6,362 nucleotides of DNA from an uncultured Oscillospiraceae bacterium (GTDB lineage Bacteria > Bacillota > Clostridia > Oscillospirales > Acutalibacteraceae), in assembly GCA_900552925.1 (NCBI GenBank), contig USBH01000099.1, positions 1 to 6,362 of the forward strand, given 5' to 3'. The notes under the pieces are model-generated. The model had not been told where the DNA came from. It worked only from the letters and a program-made list of their open reading frames with translations, and did not search any database. Positions 4,995-6,362 of this stretch are shown here, piece by piece. Within the stretch, counting starts at the first letter, position 1, and every line of letters starts with the position of its first letter. The translations under genes were made by a program, and so were the position numbers.

Positions 4995-5037
4995 CAAAAA
5001 ACAAGGGGCGTTTCCGCATTGGGAAGCGCCCCTTTCT
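4995..5037. terminator. Bidirectional Rho-independent terminator between NUDIX and PfkB genes
   Basis: AAGGGGCGTTTCC (5003-5015) pairs with GGAAGCGCCCCTT (5022-5034) around GCATTG, a 13-bp stem with one G-T wobble. The plus strand continues TTTCTT. The minus strand ends TTGTTTTTTG. It ends the converging NUDIX (stop at 4937) and PfkB (stop at 5041) transcripts. Confidence 0.9.
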
Positions 5038-5040
5038 TCG

Positions 5041-6012
5041 TCAGATCTCCAGCCTCGGCACGCTCCGCATGCACGCTTCGATCGCCGCGCGGTCCGGCAG
5101 CGCCGGGATCGCGCCCTTTTTCGTCGCGCAGACCGAGCCGGCGGCGTTCGCAAAGTCCGCCGCCGCGCACAGCGTTTCCGCCGAAAGCGCCGAAACCGGC
5201 TGTCCGGCCTCGATCAGCTTCGTGAGGAACGCGCCGAAAAAGCTGTCGCCCGAGCCGGTCGTATCCACGACCGGCGTATCGTACGTGGAGAGCGCCCGGA
5301 CGCACGACGGCGTGCACACGACGCAGCCCTTCGCGCCGCGCGTGACGACGACGGCCTGCACGCCGCGCGCGAACAGCGCCGCGGCCCCGGCCGGAATCTC
5401 CGCGCAGTCCGTCAGCATCTCGAGCTCCTCGTCCGAAACCTTGACGACGTCCGCGAGCGGCAGCAGGCTCCGCATCGCCCGCACGCCCGTCGCGCGGTCC
5501 GGCCACAGCGGCGCGCGCCAGTTCGGGTCGTACGCGGTGATCACGCCGTGCGCCCGCGCGTATTCGACGATCTGCGGCACCGCCGTGCGGCCCGGCTCGG
5601 CGGTCAGCAGCAGCGAGCCGAAGCAGAGCACCTTCGCGCCGTCGAGCTGCGTCTTGTCGACCTCCTCAAAACGGAGCTGCGTATCCGCGCCGGGGTCGCG
5701 GTAAAAGCTGAAATCGCGGTCGCCGCTCTCCGAAAGCTGCACGAACGCGAGCGACGTCGCGGTCTCCGCCGAAAAGCGCAGGTTCGCCGTTTCCACGCCG
5801 TTCTGCTCGAGCGTCTGCTGCAAAAACGCGCCGAACATGTCGCGCCCCACCTTGCCGATGAAGCCGGCGGAAACGCCGAGCCGCGCGGCCTGCACCGCGA
5901 CGTTCGCGGGCGCGCCGCCGGGGTTCTGCTCAAAGAGCGGGATGCCCGCCGGGGTCCGGCCCGCGGGCGTGAAATCGATCAGCATTTCGCCGAGCGAGAG
6001 AAAATCTGCCAT
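5041..6012 (-). CDS. PfkB-family carbohydrate kinase, fructokinase-like
   Basis: A 323-residue cytoplasmic sugar kinase that transfers phosphate from ATP to a hexose, most like fructokinases. Both PfkB signatures are intact: GGAPANVAVQAARLG (residues 32-46) and DTTGSGDSFFGAFL (250-263), with D256 as catalytic base and the GSG anion hole. FLSLGEMLIDFTP at the N-terminus, FIGKVGRDMFG, and DPNWRAPLW in the middle are typical of the ScrK/fructokinase branch. Start: ATG at 6012 with AAAGGAGA a few bases upstream. An in-frame upstream ATG at 6054 would begin inside the GC-rich hairpin and lacks a site. It lies 79 bp downstream of a GH125 alpha-mannosidase on the same strand with no promoter visible between, so they are probably co-transcribed. 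That context makes mannose, or fructose derived from it, a plausible substrate, but this is inference. Confidence 0.92.
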   Translation of the reverse strand: MADFLSLGEMLIDFTPAGRTPAGIPLFEQNPGGAPANVAVQAARLGVSAGFIGKVGRDMFGAFLQQTLEQNGVETANLRFSAETATSLAFVQLSESGDRDFSFYRDPGADTQLRFEEVDKTQLDGAKVLCFGSLLLTAEPGRTAVPQIVEYARAHGVITAYDPNWRAPLWPDRATGVRAMRSLLPLADVVKVSDEELEMLTDCAEIPAGAAALFARGVQAVVVTRGAKGCVVCTPSCVRALSTYDTPVVDTTGSGDSFFGAFLTKLIEAGQPVSALSAETLCAAADFANAAGSVCATKKGAIPALPDRAAIEACMRSVPRLEI

Positions 6013-6034
6013 GACGGTCTCCTTTCCTAACAAA

Positions 6035-6074
6035 GCGCGCCCGGGCCGCCGCACAGACGGAAGCCCGGGCGCGC
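6035..6074 (-). repeat. GC-rich intercistronic hairpin between GH125 and PfkB genes
   Basis: GCGCGCCCGGGC (6035-6046) and GCCCGGGCGCGC (6063-6074) form a perfect 12-bp stem with a 16-nt loop, in which CCG and CGG may add 3 bp. On the minus strand only TTTGTTAGG follows, a weak T-tract. It is more likely a partial terminator or mRNA-stabilising hairpin that lowers kinase expression relative to the glycosidase than a full stop. Confidence 0.7.
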
Positions 6075-6091
6075 GTGCGCAGTTTACGGGT

Positions 6092-6314
6092 TTACAGGAT
6101 GCCTTCGTCGAGGCACTTGAGCACGAACTCGCTGAACAGCGAATTCGACCATGCGAACCACGGGCGCGTGAACTTCGCCGGGTCGTCCTTGTGGAAGCCC
6201 TCGTGCATGAAGCCGGTGCCCGCGTCGGTCGAGGTCAGCATGTCGAGCAGCGCGCGGCACTCGTCGGGGTCGGTGCTCGTCAGGCCCTGCATCGAGAGCG
6301 CGATGTGCCAGATG
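6092..6314 (-). CDS. GH125 exo-alpha-1,6-mannosidase (partial, C-terminal 73 residues)
   Basis: Only the C-terminal end survives; the right contig end removes the rest of a protein normally over 400 residues long. The native part begins IWHIALSMQGLTSTD and contains TDAGTGFMHEGF, DDPAKFTRPWFAWSNSLFSEFV and the stop after DEGIL. These are hallmark C-terminal segments of glycoside hydrolase family 125, metal-independent mannosidases that remove alpha-1,6-linked mannose from N-glycan or mannan cores. The E of MHEGF, 36 residues from the end, is probably the catalytic base (Glu393 in the pneumococcal enzyme), judged by position. The active-site Asp lies in the missing part. Codons upstream of 6314 (reading MCIRDS) come from adapter, so no start is present. 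It is probably co-transcribed with the downstream PfkB kinase gene. Confidence 0.88.
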
Positions 6315-6362
6315 CTGTCTCTTATACACATCTGACGCTGCCGACGAATTAGACGGTGTAGA
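6315..6362. other. Nextera read-through adapter with i5 index (right contig end)
   Basis: CTGTCTCTTATACACATCT (6315-6333) is the reverse complement of the Tn5 mosaic end. It is followed by GACGCTGCCGACGA (6334-6347, Nextera read 1 adapter), an 8-base index ATTAGACG (6348-6355) and GTGTAGA (6356-6362, start of the P5 arm). The reverse-complemented index, CGTCTAAT, equals Nextera XT S510 as I recall it. Translations here give the well-known artefact peptides MCIRDS, MYKRQ, SYTHL and LIHI. Confidence 0.99.

Noticed and set aside
4945..6030. 361-codon plus-strand open frame over the PfkB gene
   Set aside because: Arg-rich low-complexity translation that includes the terminator at 4995-5037. The minus-strand frame carries both PfkB signatures.
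6315..6333. Inverted-repeat ends (1-17 versus 6315-6333) as a transposon or composite element
   Set aside because: The two ends are inverted copies of a Tn5 mosaic end, but the following index and P5 bases show they are sequencing library adapter.
1..6362. CRISPR array, insertion sequence, phage, toxin-antitoxin or defence system
   Set aside because: I saw no regularly spaced repeats, transposase, integrase or paired small toxin-antitoxin frames on either strand.

Overview
The window looks like a 6.3 kb contig from a short-read metagenome or draft genome of a high-GC anaerobic Firmicute, probably a gut clostridium of the Oscillospirales (Ruminococcaceae-like) type. That placement is inferred from three things: an [FeFe]-hydrogenase maturase (HydE), an aldo/keto reductase fused to a two-cluster ferredoxin domain, and GC-rich genes with strong AGGAGG ribosome sites and sigma-A promoters spaced by 17 bp. 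Both contig ends are untrimmed Illumina Nextera adapter (bases 1-17 and 6315-6362), so only about 18-6314 is biological. No genome-defence, phage, transposon or CRISPR content was seen.

Layout. 18-412 (-): 5' part of a P-loop ATPase of the MinD/ParA/CobQ superfamily, cut by the left end, with its own promoter. 661-736 (-): tRNA-Gly(GCC), with a perfect-consensus promoter upstream and a terminator directly after its CCA end. 961-1422 (+): small zinc-ribbon membrane protein (DUF4870-like), read divergently from the tRNA. A bidirectional terminator at 1470-1498 separates it from hydE (1508-2551, -). Upstream of hydE lie a 155-nt leader and a promoter whose -35 box covers the stop codon of a DUF2752 membrane protein (2739-3110, -). 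That gene diverges from the aldo/keto reductase (3215-4357, +) over one shared symmetric -10 region. A 45% GC segment follows, carrying a large hairpin and a NUDIX hydrolase (4497-4937, +), probably acquired. A second bidirectional terminator leads to a PfkB sugar kinase (5041-6012, -), and a GH125 alpha-mannosidase C-terminus (6092-6314, -) is cut by the right end.

How the genes relate. Most are single-gene transcription units with their own promoters and terminators. The exception is the probable GH125-PfkB sugar-use operon, where release of mannose by the glycosidase would be followed by phosphorylation of a hexose. HydE implies an [FeFe] hydrogenase encoded elsewhere. The aldo/keto reductase also fits anaerobic redox metabolism, but its substrate cannot be read from the sequence. 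I found no convincing new multi-gene system. The best second-look items are the adapter ends, the symmetric divergent promoter at 3132-3187, the AT-rich NUDIX island with its hairpin, the truncated ATPase, and the repeats around that ATPase's promoter.
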